Shown in pieces: positions 11,001-19,067 of a stretch of DNA of 64,000 bases. The number at the start of each line of letters is the position of its first letter. Position 1 is the first letter of the stretch. The notes below the pieces were generated by a model. The model was not told the origin of the DNA. It saw nothing but the letters and a program-made list of their open reading frames with translations, and made no database searches. The position numbers were made by a program, and so were the translations under genes. Origin of the DNA: JAUMBM01 sp964645715 (GTDB lineage: Bacteria; Bacteroidota; Bacteroidia; Chitinophagales; Saprospiraceae); NCBI GenBank assembly GCA_964645715.1, contig CAZYAO010000018.1:5898-69897 (forward strand), in the 5' to 3' direction.

Positions 11001-11743
11001 TTGTTGAGGGCCGATGCTATGCCGGAGGTATCCCGGGCACGGTGCATGTAAGAAAGTGCCAGCCTAAGGTACTTGATATCTTTGTCATGGCTGTTAATGG
11101 CTTTATACAGATTACTGAGGTTTATACTGGTGTATCCAAGTGCTGTATAGTTGCGGGTTTGGGTAAATATTTGATACGCCTTGAAAAAAAATGGCTGTGC
11201 TTCTGCGTAGTTGTTATCATAATATAAGCGGATAGCCCGCAGTGCGTAGACCAATGCATGTTCATCAGTTGCTTTGTGTTCGCCAGATAAAAAGTGAATG
11301 GCGATGTTGACCCATTTTTCAATTCGTCGATGTTCAACCAGCCCCAGCGTATTGTGTCCAATAATGGCCAGTGACTGAATAATCTTTAGTGTGTCAGCAG
11401 TAGCCAAAGCCAGGTTACAGGCCCGGTTCAGGTGGTAATGCAGGGAGTCTTCGGTCGATTGTTGTTGGAAAATGGCTGCCTTGAGTTGGTGTGCACCAAT
11501 GCGGACAGCCGCCTGGCTGCGCTGTCGGTAAAAAGGATCGGCTAGTATTCCGGTGGCTATGTTGTGCAGACTGTCGGGATTGGAAAAAGAGCTGCTGCGA
11601 CTTAGTTTGTACAAGGATTCGTACTGCACAGGCAGCTGCAGATTGGCTGGCTGCTGTGGCTTGTCACATTGGCTGAACAACAATGCCACGGCAATCCATC
11701 TCAGTAGGCAGCTAATCCGATGCATGAAAACATGGTATCGCAT
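8039..11743 (-). CDS. Fused tandem TPR-transmembrane-coiled-coil-HTH regulators (two lipoprotein-type copies in one frame)
   Basis: One uninterrupted frame of 1234 residues encodes two homologous copies of a Bacteroidota regulator architecture. Copy 1 (residues 1-621) has a lipoprotein-like leader (LLFSQC), TPR repeats, a membrane segment (ILIAVIIIIILLFSIALF), a coiled coil and a C-terminal helix-turn-helix (DIQFCMLTKLNIPLKDIAAI). Copy 2 (622-1234) repeats this order with its own leader and lipobox (ICTLLGLTAC), membrane segment, coiled coil and HTH (DIQFCMLVKLNIPLKDVASI). At the junction copy 1 ends LRQL and reads TGC where copy 2 has its TAG stop. The family is thought to sense signals with periplasmic TPRs and bind DNA or partners with a cytoplasmic HTH. 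The fusion may be real, a recent stop-loss, or an assembly collapse; copy 2 could also start separately from a non-ATG codon. Confidence 0.8.
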   Translation of the reverse strand: MRYHVFMHRISCLLRWIAVALLFSQCDKPQQPANLQLPVQYESLYKLSRSSSFSNPDSLHNIATGILADPFYRQRSQAAVRIGAHQLKAAIFQQQSTEDSLHYHLNRACNLALATADTLKIIQSLAIIGHNTLGLVEHRRIEKWVNIAIHFLSGEHKATDEHALVYALRAIRLYYDNNYAEAQPFFFKAYQIFTQTRNYTALGYTSINLSNLYKAINSHDKDIKYLRLALSYMHRARDTSGIASALNNLGTSYRSVNPDSAAHYYKFIIDSLPANDQYTLMAKFNLANLYVFTGEHLPEALRLYNEVKDRSKETDNDMGVLYANTGIAYYHFENKNYPLALQLYQEAAKVADTLGLTDISFEIKNNIVETLEKQGNYQQAFVSLRAQKVWKDSVKTLQKQIAIHDLELFYERENQKLDTQKLLAYAENQQLNTGNRILIAVIIIIILLFSIALFLREQRRKSRQLQELEEKYQLLSELESRKTERTKLYEQLIAQQQEELMSIAGENASIRMHINEKQLQELITEDPSRYSLNAKHYWQHLTLKFNLLYPGFIERLQVNHPRLTQSDIQFCMLTKLNIPLKDIAAIFNITITSLYKKKYRLEEKMSVKGSDKSLEEYLRQLCICIPLICTLLGLTACEENPFSSGSDSLRSAHQRKIHQLSLVKKYEQPDSILAYLQTILSDSLAERQLNPTTLIEAYQIKTKLYQQQGKLDSMFYAAHEACKIAETKRDSQQIVRTLTAIHLDDSKELRSRSILDKWIEVALAYQQGQPLSDDRAWVYAAYGGILYKRGQYPEAIKWLMEAYSIYKQYDEDQNLGAICINIGNIYSAIGSRAEALKFQQLAVYHIKKSGQLQELAAALNNLGILYKSIDIDSAIYYFNYVIDSLPDGFKIAARYNLANLYQENTLKEYDKAKALYLDVMKESEAQNIAIGIFYAKTGLANLYLRQELWEKALNTYREAEAGADSLGFTDVANNIRDNIILAYESQQNYAAAFKLLRRLEAHRDSSLALEKQVAIHDLELYYQAENQRLENQNLLARIENQQLLMRKRILVVSLVILLLFIIGLLVVRKNRIKANQLRELKEKYRLLTEIEQVKSERASFLEKIVTQQQEELMSIARENELIRKEFDNGQQQPTSTAKEEEPELLGDKAYWQSLRQKFDLIYPGFVSTLQQNYPRLTEYDIQFCMLVKLNIPLKDVASIFNISMPGIYKKKYRLEEKLNLKGNDDRLHNFIAQL

Positions 11744-12360
11744 GAAACAATCCCGAGGCTTACTATATGGACAAAATAGTCGGTTGTGTATACGCGGGAT
11801 TACAGAAATGCAGGGCTTGCAGGCTTATTTTCACACGCTTGCCTGTTCACCTGATATCCCCCTATTCCCCTGAAGTCAAATGTAATCCAATTTTTGAATA
11901 TACGAAATACTGTTGTTGGGTGATCGCTGCTTTCCTTGCCTGTGTGCATGCGTTCTGCTACTAAGATTGCAGGGCTACGCCCCGGGTCATACACGTATCA
12001 TCAGCAGGCGTTCCGCGATGAAGATTAAGACTACGCCCCAGCTTNNNNNNNNNNNNNNNNNNNNNNNNNNNNNNNNNNNNNNNNNNNNNNNNNNNNNNNN
12101 NNNNNNNNNNNNNNNNNNNNNNNNNNNNNNNNNNNNNNNNNNNNTACACGTATCATCAGCAGGCGTTCCGCGATGAAGATTAAGACTACGCCCCAGCTTT
12201 TTACAGAAATCCCCCCCGGGGCACTAGCCCCTCCCAATCTTCATAGCACAACAGCCCCACCCCCTCCCAAGGGGCGTAGCCCCGACATCTCCCCCCCACA
12301 CACCAATAATTTGGCGCACGCCTCCTTTCACCATGAACTTTTTTACCCCCACACAGTTAC
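11744..12360. other. Divergent intergenic region with scaffold gap
   Basis: About 617 bases between the TPR regulator and the next rightward gene, including the 100-N gap. TACATTTG on the minus strand (11884-11877) fits a -7 element for the TPR gene, without a matching -33. The sequence right of the gap is C-rich and repeats the motif GGGGCGTAGCCCC and relatives. No gene is visible. Confidence 0.5.
11990..12199. repeat. 55-bp exact direct repeat flanking a 100-N gap (assembly artefact)
   Basis: Bases 11990-12044 are identical to 12145-12199, with 100 Ns between. This is the same 55-base overlap length as at two other gaps, pointing to an unmerged contig overlap and not to missing sequence. 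Confidence 0.88.
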
Positions 12361-13119
12361 ATGCTCATGAAACTGAAAAAAATCCTCTTCGTCGCTATAA
12401 TCATCCTGGCCACCGCCGTCATCGGCTTCCTCTGGCTGCGCCTGCGGCTGCATGAAAAGGAACCCCAGGGCACACAGGGAGCCGAAGCCGAAATGCTCAC
12501 CCAACAGGTGTACAACAGCCTCAACAAACCAGCCTGGGACAGCACCGACTGGGTACGCTGGACTTTTCGCGGGGATCACCACTATCTCTGGGACAAGCGC
12601 AACAATCGCCTGCAAGCCCGCTGGTCCAACATAAGCGTGAACATGGACCTGCACACCCAACAAGGAACGGTCTCCCGAAACGGTCAGCCACTGAAAGGCC
12701 GAAAGGCCGCCCGCTTGCTGAAAAAAGCCTATGCCAACTTTTGCAATGATAGTTTTTGGCTGGCAGCACCCTACAAACTGACAGACCCCGGCACCGAACG
12801 CGCAGTCGTCACGCTAAGCGATGGCCGCAAAGGACTAAAAGTCACCTACGGCAGCGGAGGCGTCACGCCCGGAGACAGCTATGTGTGGGTGCTCGATGAC
12901 ACAGGAAGGCCAACCTCATTCAAAATGTGGGTCTCCATCCTGCCAATAGGCGGCCTCGAGGCCAGCTGGGAAAAATGGGTAGAGCTGCCCACTGGCGCCC
13001 GACTGGCTTCCTTCCACCTGCTGGCAGGAAAGATTCAGTCGCGCGTGGACCATATCGATGGCGGTAGGGGAGCCGCCCCGGTACTGACGCTGCCTGCAAC
13101 AGAGAAGGTCAACTCATAG
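12361..13119 (+). CDS. Uncharacterised membrane-anchored protein
   Basis: A 252-residue protein I do not recognise with certainty. It has an N-terminal membrane anchor (LFVAIIILATAVIGFLWLRL) and a hydrophilic domain that probably faces the periplasm. The domain is rich in beta-strand-like segments (DWVRWTFRGDHHYLWD, NISVNMDLHTQQGTVSRNG, WVLDDTGRPTSFKMWVSILP), a pattern compatible with a LolA-like or other single-sheet fold. That is only an impression. ATG codons at 12361 and 12367 are both possible starts. It stands alone, followed by a strong hairpin. Confidence 0.7.
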   Translation: MLMKLKKILFVAIIILATAVIGFLWLRLRLHEKEPQGTQGAEAEMLTQQVYNSLNKPAWDSTDWVRWTFRGDHHYLWDKRNNRLQARWSNISVNMDLHTQQGTVSRNGQPLKGRKAARLLKKAYANFCNDSFWLAAPYKLTDPGTERAVVTLSDGRKGLKVTYGSGGVTPGDSYVWVLDDTGRPTSFKMWVSILPIGGLEASWEKWVELPTGARLASFHLLAGKIQSRVDHIDGGRGAAPVLTLPATEKVNS

Positions 13120-13156
13120 TGTTCAAGAGGCAGTTCACCGCCTTTGGCGGTAAAAT

Positions 13157-13194
13157 ACATTGTACAGGTTTTTTTCAAAAAACCTGTACAATGT
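13157..13194. terminator. 18-bp perfect hairpin terminator
   Basis: Arms 13157-13174 and 13177-13194 pair perfectly over 18 bases with a 2-base loop. The inner part of the stem is a T run opposite an A run. It lies about 40 bases after the preceding stop codon and before the promoter of the radical SAM gene. Confidence 0.6.
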
Positions 13195-13213
13195 GTGATC
13201 ACCTTTTTATCGT

Positions 13214-13242
13214 TTTGGAGAACGATATAGCACTTATATTTG
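13214..13242 (+). promoter_or_regulatory. Candidate Bacteroidota sigma promoter for the ygiQ-like gene
   Basis: TTTG at 13214-13217 is followed after 17 bases by TATATTTG at 13235-13242, an exact match to the -33 TTTG / -7 TAnnTTTG promoter of Bacteroidota. The ATG is 64 bases beyond the -7 element. Confidence 0.6.
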
Positions 13243-13305
13243 TACCCTTGAAGTACCATTATAACCCACAAGGGCTGTTTTCATAAAGCGAGGGACGATA
13301 AAAAC

Positions 13306-15270
13306 ATGGTAGAAAACGAAAGACCTATAACAGACTGGCTGCCCATCACCCGCAAAGAGGTTGAGCAGCGGGGATGGGAGGAGCTGGACGTCGTCATTGT
13401 ATCGGGTGATGCGTATGTCGATCACCCTGCTTTCGGCACGGCAGTCATCGGCCGGATATTGGAGAGCGAGGGACTGCGGGTCGGCATTATTGCCCAGCCA
13501 AACTGGCAGGATGATCTCCGGGATTTCAAAAAAATGGGACGCCCCCGCTTGTTCTTTGGCGTCACCTCCGGTTGCATGGACTCCATGGTCAATCACTACA
13601 CGGCTTCCAAGCGCAAGCGATCAACGGATGCCTACACGCCCGGAGGGGCTGTCGGGCACCGACCCGACTATGCTGTCAAAGTATATACGGAAATTCTCAA
13701 ACAGCTGTATCCGGATGTGCCGGTGCTGATCGGGGGTATTGAGGCCTCCCTCCGCAGGGTTACGCACTACGACTACTGGAGCGACAAGCTTTTCCCCAAT
13801 ATCCTCAGTATGAGCGGGGCTGATTTGCTGGTCTATGGTATGGGCGAACTGCCGCTGCGCGAGATCATCCGGCTACTAAAAAAAGGTGTCCCTTTTTCGT
13901 CCCTGACGACCATCCCGCAGACGGCCATCCTCATCCCCCGCGATCAGGCGCCGCCTGTGCATAAGGGCTGGGAAACGATGGCGCTCAACTCTCATGAGAA
14001 GTGTATGCGCGATAAGATTGCCTACGCTGCCAATTTCAAGCATGTCGAGCAGGAGTCCAATAAGGTTCGTGCCCGCCGCCTGACGCAGGCAGTAGGGGAT
14101 CACCAGATTGTCATCAACCCGCCTTATCCGCCCATGACGGAGGAACAGGTCGATGCTTCTTTTGACCTGCCCTACACCCGGCTGCCGCATCCCAAGTACA
14201 AGAAAAGGGGCTATCCTCCTGCTTTCGAGATGATTCGCTTTTCGATCAATATGCACCGCGGCTGCTTCGGGGGCTGTAGCTTTTGTACGATCTCGGCGCA
14301 CCAGGGCAAGTTTATCGCCAGCCGCTCTGAGGAGTCTATCATGAAGGAAGTAGAGCAGGTGGTAAAAATGCCTGACTTTAAGGGGTATATTTCTGATTTG
14401 GGGGGGCCTTCGGCCAATATGTATCGCATGAAGGGCAAAGTGCAGGAAATTTGCGACCGCTGTGTGGCACCTTCCTGTATCCATCCGGTTATCTGCAGTA
14501 ACCTGGATACTAGTCACAAGCCCCTGACGGAAATCTATCGCAAGGTAGATGCCCATCCGGAGGTCAAAAAGGCTTTTGTGAGCAGTGGGATCCGCTACGA
14601 TCTGCTGGCCGATGGCTACAACAAAAACAACGATGGTAGTCTCGAGGAGTATATGGAGCAGCTGGTCACCCGCCATGTGTGCGGGCGCCTGAAAGTTGCG
14701 CCGGAACACACCTCCGACGATACACTGCGCATCATGCGCAAGCCTTCCTTCAAGCACTTCCATGAATTCAAAAATCGCTACGAGCGCATCAATCAAAAGC
14801 ACGGGCTCAACCAGCCGCTGATTCCGTACTTCATCTCCAGCCATCCTGGTTCACAGGCCGAAGATATGGCCAACCTGGCAGCTGAGACCAAAGATCTCGG
14901 CTTCCGGCTCGAGCAGGTACAGGATTTTACGCCGACGCCCATGACGGTGGCTACCGAAATCTACTACGCCGGGGTACACCCTTACACGCTCAAACCTGTC
15001 TATGCCGCCCGCGACCCCAAGGAGCGCAAAGCACAGCACTTGTTTTTCTTTTGGTATAAGCGCGAGAATCACCAGCAGATTCGTCAGGAGCTGAAATCCC
15101 TCGGTCGCGAGGATCTTCTGGAAAAATTGCTGAATGATAAGAAGAAGGCAGCTAAGCAGGAATATATTAAAAACAGGGCTCAGGATAGCCGCAGCACGCA
15201 GGTGGCAGGGGCCAGAAAAGATCCTTTCGCTGACCGCTCGCGGCAGCGCTCAAAAAAGAGGATGTCTTAG
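13306..15270 (+). CDS. YgiQ family radical SAM protein
   Basis: A 654-residue member of the YgiQ (UPF0313) family. An N-terminal Rossmann-like region resembling B12-binding domains (DVVIVSGDAYVDHPAFGTAV) is followed by the radical SAM core. Its cluster motif is CFGGCSFC (C320, C324, C327, spacing C-x3-C-x2-C) and should bind a 4Fe-4S cluster and SAM. The C-terminal region is basic and Lys-rich (about 600-654). The reaction is not established for this family. It is a single-gene unit with its own promoter and a shared bidirectional terminator. Confidence 0.92.
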   Translation: MVENERPITDWLPITRKEVEQRGWEELDVVIVSGDAYVDHPAFGTAVIGRILESEGLRVGIIAQPNWQDDLRDFKKMGRPRLFFGVTSGCMDSMVNHYTASKRKRSTDAYTPGGAVGHRPDYAVKVYTEILKQLYPDVPVLIGGIEASLRRVTHYDYWSDKLFPNILSMSGADLLVYGMGELPLREIIRLLKKGVPFSSLTTIPQTAILIPRDQAPPVHKGWETMALNSHEKCMRDKIAYAANFKHVEQESNKVRARRLTQAVGDHQIVINPPYPPMTEEQVDASFDLPYTRLPHPKYKKRGYPPAFEMIRFSINMHRGCFGGCSFCTISAHQGKFIASRSEESIMKEVEQVVKMPDFKGYISDLGGPSANMYRMKGKVQEICDRCVAPSCIHPVICSNLDTSHKPLTEIYRKVDAHPEVKKAFVSSGIRYDLLADGYNKNNDGSLEEYMEQLVTRHVCGRLKVAPEHTSDDTLRIMRKPSFKHFHEFKNRYERINQKHGLNQPLIPYFISSHPGSQAEDMANLAAETKDLGFRLEQVQDFTPTPMTVATEIYYAGVHPYTLKPVYAARDPKERKAQHLFFFWYKRENHQQIRQELKSLGREDLLEKLLNDKKKAAKQEYIKNRAQDSRSTQVAGARKDPFADRSRQRSKKRMS

Positions 15271-15281
15271 CGATAGTGGGC

Positions 15282-15315
15282 AAAACGATCCCGGGCCGCG
15301 GCCCGGGATCGTTTT
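15282..15315. terminator. Bidirectional rho-independent terminator
   Basis: Arms 15282-15296 and 15301-15315 form a 15-bp stem (core ATCCCGGGC) around CGCG, with A and T runs outside. It separates two convergent genes and should stop transcription from both sides. Confidence 0.85.
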
Positions 15316-16608
15316 TTACTCTTCATACAACAGATAAGGTGCCCTGCGCTGCCGGAAGGCAGCCAACCCCTCTTGCCACGAAGCCCGGATCGAATCGGCC
15401 GGCCATCCCTCCAGTATCTGCTGCCGAAGGGTTGGGCCCCCGGCGAGTCTGTCGAAAAACAGATTTTCCAGAAAAAACAGGCTGGTGTCCGGCAGGTTAT
15501 TGTAGGCGTTGATTACGTAGCTGAGGTCGATGCGGGCCGCTTCCCGCAGGCTGTCGACAGGCAGGCCGCTCAGGTCTAGTCCCTGGCATTCGATACCGTT
15601 GAGCGGCGGACTCATGGCCCCCTCCATAGGCTGGGGTGTAAACCGGTAATCGCCCAGGGTACAGAGCGGGTGACCGATGACCTGGAACTGCTTGTCGGTG
15701 CCGCGGCCAAGGCTGAAGGTGGTGCCCTCAAACAAGCAAATGCTGGGATAGAGGGCAATGGCGGTGGGATTGGGCAGGTTGGGGGAGGGCGGAATCGGCA
15801 GCAGGTAAGGGCGCTGATGACTGTAATGGGCACAGGGCACAATGGTGAGGTCGCAGATGAGACCTTCCCCCAGCCAGCCTTCTCCGTTGATCATGCGCGC
15901 AAATTCGCCTACCGTCATGCCGTGTACAATGGGTACAGGGTGCATACCTACAAATGACCTGTAGAGTGTGTCGAGTATGGGACCGTCGACGTAGTGGCCA
16001 TTGGGATTAGGTCTGTCGAGTATCATCAGCGGCTTGCCATAGCGGGCTGCTGACTGCATAACGTAGTGCAGGGTGCCTATGTAGGTGTAGTAGCGAGCAC
16101 CCACGTCCTGAATGTCAAAAATCAATACATCAATGTCTGCCAGATCTTCTTCCGTCGGAATGCGCCTTTTTCCGTAAAGAGACACCAGACGCACGCCGGT
16201 GCGCAGATCGATGCTGTCATTGACCAGCTCTCCCGCATCGGCTTTTCCCCTGAAGCCATGCTCGGGGGAAAAAATTTTTTCAACTCGTACACCCAGCGCC
16301 AGCAGGGTGTCTACCAGGTGTACCCCGTCGACCAAAGAGGTGTGGTTGACGACCAGACCGACCGACTTACCCGCCAGCAGGGGCAGGTATAGGGGTAGTT
16401 GTCCGGCGCCCATTTCGATAGGCGGAGGCAGCGGGATGGCAATGGCTTCCGCTCCGGGCTGCGTTTTTTTACCGGCAGGCTTGTCGGGCTGCTCGCTCGG
16501 CACCGGCTTTCGGCGGCCACGCTCGGCAGCTCCTGGCTGCAATTGTCTCGAACAATTTATGGTAAAAAGCACCATTATAATAAGAAATATTTTTATCTTG
16601 CCTCCCAT
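15316..16608 (-). CDS. DUF1343 / NamZ-like exo-beta-N-acetylmuramidase lipoprotein
   Basis: A 430-residue exported protein of the DUF1343 family, whose founding characterised member NamZ removes terminal N-acetylmuramic acid from peptidoglycan fragments. The N-terminus is a lipoprotein signal (IIMVLFTINC). Family hallmarks are FSPEHGFRG, TGVRLVSLYG, VDVLIFD-type IDVLIFDIQDVGARYYTYIG and DRPNPNGHYVDGPILD. A proline-rich linker of about 40 residues follows the lipid site. The start is only 21 bases from the divergent nuclease gene. The activity is inferred from family. Confidence 0.88.
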   Translation of the reverse strand: MGGKIKIFLIIMVLFTINCSRQLQPGAAERGRRKPVPSEQPDKPAGKKTQPGAEAIAIPLPPPIEMGAGQLPLYLPLLAGKSVGLVVNHTSLVDGVHLVDTLLALGVRVEKIFSPEHGFRGKADAGELVNDSIDLRTGVRLVSLYGKRRIPTEEDLADIDVLIFDIQDVGARYYTYIGTLHYVMQSAARYGKPLMILDRPNPNGHYVDGPILDTLYRSFVGMHPVPIVHGMTVGEFARMINGEGWLGEGLICDLTIVPCAHYSHQRPYLLPIPPSPNLPNPTAIALYPSICLFEGTTFSLGRGTDKQFQVIGHPLCTLGDYRFTPQPMEGAMSPPLNGIECQGLDLSGLPVDSLREAARIDLSYVINAYNNLPDTSLFFLENLFFDRLAGGPTLRQQILEGWPADSIRASWQEGLAAFRQRRAPYLLYEE

Positions 16609-16629
16609 ATACCGCTAGCTTACAGTTGA

Positions 16630-18045
16630 ATGATGACGGATACATTTGCCATTGTCGATATTGAAACCACGGGCGGCCGACCCGATCGCGATAAAGTTAC
16701 TGAAATCGGTATTGTTCTGCACAATGGTCGCCAAATATTATCTACTTATTCAACGCTGATCAATCCCGAATGTTACATCCCTTATGGGATTACCCAGATC
16801 ACCGGTATTACGCAGGAAATGGTGGCTGAGGCGCCTCGCTTTCATGAGGTCGCCAAAGATATTGTTGAACTTACGGAAGGTGCCATCTTTGTGGCACACA
16901 ATGCCCGCTTTGACTATAGTTTCCTGCGGGAAGAATTTGCCCGGCTGGGCTACGCATTTAGCCGCAAACAGCTCTGCACGGTCCGGCTCAGCCGCAAGGT
17001 GTTTCCTGGCTTGCAGAGCTATAGTCTCGAAAATTTGATTCGCCATTTTAGCATAGAAGCCAAGCGCCGACACCGTGCACTGGATGATGCACTGGCAACG
17101 GCTCGTCTGCTGGAAATGGCTTTCGAGGCACAGAGCGGGCAGGTGACGGTGAAAGAAATGGTGCAGCAGGGGCTACAGGCTACCCGCCTGCCGCAGCATT
17201 TTCAGGCAGGGCAGCTCGAACAGCTACCGGAGGCCTGCGGGGTGTACTATTTTTACAATGCCCGCAAAGAGGTGGTCTATGTGGGTAAAAGTATCAATAT
17301 ACGCAAACGGGTAACGGAGCATTTTGCGGATATGACGGACAAAGGGCTGCAGTTGCAGCGGCAGGTGGCTGATGTGAGCTTTGAGGTCACTGGCAGTGAG
17401 CTGGTCGCACTATTGCTTGAGTCGGCAGAGATTAAAAGGCTACTCCCGCCCATCAACAAGGCGCAGCGGCAGCAGGCTTTTCCTTTTGGCATTCACGCTT
17501 TTTATGACGAGGAGGGGGTGCTCAATTTTGATGTTATACGCCTCAATGCGAAGGAAAAAAGCGAAAAAATGGTGATTTCGGAGTATCCCACCTACATGCG
17601 CGCGAAGGCGAGGCTCAATCAGGTACTCGCTGAGCATGAACTGTGTTCCCGCCACTGCCACCTGTACCCAGGGCAGGGTGCCTGCTTCTTGTATCACCTG
17701 CGACAGTGTCGGGGTGTATGCGCAGGACAGGAGCCTGCTGAAGACTACAACTTGCGTGCTGTGCAAGCGCTCGAACAAATGCGCACGGTATTTGACAGCG
17801 ATTTTTTGTTGTTGGATAAGGGGCGCTCGGCCAACGAACAGGCCGTGGTACTCGTCCGTGGCGGTGGTTTTCAGGGATATGGCTACGTAGATAAGGATGT
17901 TGCGCATTCGGTCGAGGAGTTGCTGGGCGCTGTTCGGCTACAGACAGGTAATGCGGAAACCAACCGCATCATTCAGCGGTTTTTGAGCCAGTACCCGGCC
18001 ACCAAAGTCATTTCACTCAATCCTGCTCCTGGCCGCAGGCGCTGA
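16630..18045 (+). CDS. DnaQ-like 3'-5' exonuclease fused to GIY-YIG (UvrC-N/Cho-like) nuclease
   Basis: A 471-residue two-domain nuclease. Residues 1-165 are a DEDDh exonuclease like the epsilon subunit of DNA polymerase III, with DIETTG (D10, E12), HNARFDYSFL and HRALDDA supplying the acidic and His ligands. From about residue 204 a GIY-YIG endonuclease follows (GVYYFYN...VVYVGKS, then R in NIRKRV), like the N-terminal domain of UvrC and the repair nuclease Cho. A Cys-rich stretch (CSRHCHLYPGQGACFLYHLR) follows. This fusion is widespread and probably acts in DNA repair. Whether it replaces proofreading or acts with UvrAB is not known from sequence. Confidence 0.9.
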   Translation: MMTDTFAIVDIETTGGRPDRDKVTEIGIVLHNGRQILSTYSTLINPECYIPYGITQITGITQEMVAEAPRFHEVAKDIVELTEGAIFVAHNARFDYSFLREEFARLGYAFSRKQLCTVRLSRKVFPGLQSYSLENLIRHFSIEAKRRHRALDDALATARLLEMAFEAQSGQVTVKEMVQQGLQATRLPQHFQAGQLEQLPEACGVYYFYNARKEVVYVGKSINIRKRVTEHFADMTDKGLQLQRQVADVSFEVTGSELVALLLESAEIKRLLPPINKAQRQQAFPFGIHAFYDEEGVLNFDVIRLNAKEKSEKMVISEYPTYMRAKARLNQVLAEHELCSRHCHLYPGQGACFLYHLRQCRGVCAGQEPAEDYNLRAVQALEQMRTVFDSDFLLLDKGRSANEQAVVLVRGGGFQGYGYVDKDVAHSVEELLGAVRLQTGNAETNRIIQRFLSQYPATKVISLNPAPGRRR

Positions 18046-18169
18046 AAATTTCAGCGGGGCTGCGTCCAATGGCTCACCCCTGTCCTCACCGCTGCCGGCG
18101 TTTACCCCGTCAAACCGAAAAAAGAGGCTGCTGGTCGATTTTTCCGCAGCAGCATAGCTGGAATATGCT

Positions 18170-18177
18170 TATATTTG
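18170..18177 (+). promoter_or_regulatory. Candidate -7 element for the DUF697 gene
   Basis: TATATTTG is an exact TAnnTTTG match 76 bases before the DUF697 start codon. No clear -33 TTTG is seen at the expected spacing. Confidence 0.35.
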
Positions 18178-18252
18178 AATGCATAACCTGCCGTGCAAGT
18201 GGCCTGTGAAGCCACAGGCGGCGGGTTGCCAATAGTCATAACAGTCGGCCAT

Positions 18253-18963
18253 ATGAGCAATCCAATCAAAGATTTTGCTTACAAAACTATTAAAAAAACG
18301 TTCATGGATACGCCTACGGAAGGAGGGGATGAAAAGCAGCGGCATGCGGAGACGGTCATCCGCAACCATGTCGTCTGGTCTATGGGGGCCAGTTTTATTG
18401 TACCCATACCTGTAGCCGATGTATTTGCGGTATCCGCGCTACAACTCGACATGGTGCGGCAGCTTTGCCGGGTGTACAACATCAGCTTTGCGGAGACGCA
18501 GGGCAAAGCCATCGTCACCAGCCTCACCAGCAGCACCTTGGCGCGTGCCGGCGCACGGAGCCTGATCAAACTGATTCCGGGGGTGGGGACAGTAATCGGC
18601 GGCGTCACAACCTCCGTCTTCAATGCGGCGTCTACCTACGCGCTCGGTCAGGTGTTTCGCAAGCACTTCGAAAACGGAGGTACCTTCCTCGATTTCGATG
18701 TGGAGCGGCTGAAGAATATCTACCGCGAACAGTTTGAGAAAGGCAGGCAGATGGCAGAGAAGTGGCGGGGAAATCCGCCTGCAGACGTGCCGCCACCGCC
18801 TGCACAGGCGGAGAGCAGACCCACAGAGACGCCGACGGCCACGGTGGGGCACGACCAGTATGTCATGGCACAGCTGCGCGAGCTAGCCGAACTACGCTCG
18901 GCCGGTGTGATTACCGATGAAGAGTTCAATCAGATGAAGAAACGGCTCATTGATTCATTTTAA
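18253..18963 (+). CDS. DUF697 family protein with C-terminal SHOCT-like motif
   Basis: A 236-residue protein. The central part matches DUF697: VPIPVADVFAVSALQLDMVRQ followed by glycine-rich hydrophobic segments (LIKLIPGVGTVIGGVTTSVF) that look membrane-associating. After a Pro-rich linker the last ~35 residues form a SHOCT-like motif (LRELAELRSAGVITDEEFNQ) seen in many oligomerising proteins. The ATG at 18253 is chosen because homology starts there; an upstream ATG adds an unconvincing leader. Its cellular role is unknown. Confidence 0.85.
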   Translation: MSNPIKDFAYKTIKKTFMDTPTEGGDEKQRHAETVIRNHVVWSMGASFIVPIPVADVFAVSALQLDMVRQLCRVYNISFAETQGKAIVTSLTSSTLARAGARSLIKLIPGVGTVIGGVTTSVFNAASTYALGQVFRKHFENGGTFLDFDVERLKNIYREQFEKGRQMAEKWRGNPPADVPPPPAQAESRPTETPTATVGHDQYVMAQLRELAELRSAGVITDEEFNQMKKRLIDSF

Positions 18964-19002
18964 CCGGGCCTTTTTTTTGCCGGCAGCCGCCGGCAGAATA
19001 TC

Positions 19003-19047
19003 CACAGGCGCGTTTGGTTTTTTCCAAAAAAACCAAACGCGCCTGTG
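19003..19047. terminator. 21-bp perfect hairpin, bidirectional terminator
   Basis: Arms 19003-19023 and 19027-19047 pair perfectly over 21 bases with a 3-base loop and T/A runs at the tip. It lies between the convergent DUF697 and tsaD genes. Confidence 0.7.
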
Positions 19048-19067
19048 TCATTGCATAACAGGCCGTG

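Noticed and set aside
13876..14844. Long leftward frame opposite the radical SAM gene
   Set aside because: Antisense shadow; low-complexity His/Arg-rich product without family features.
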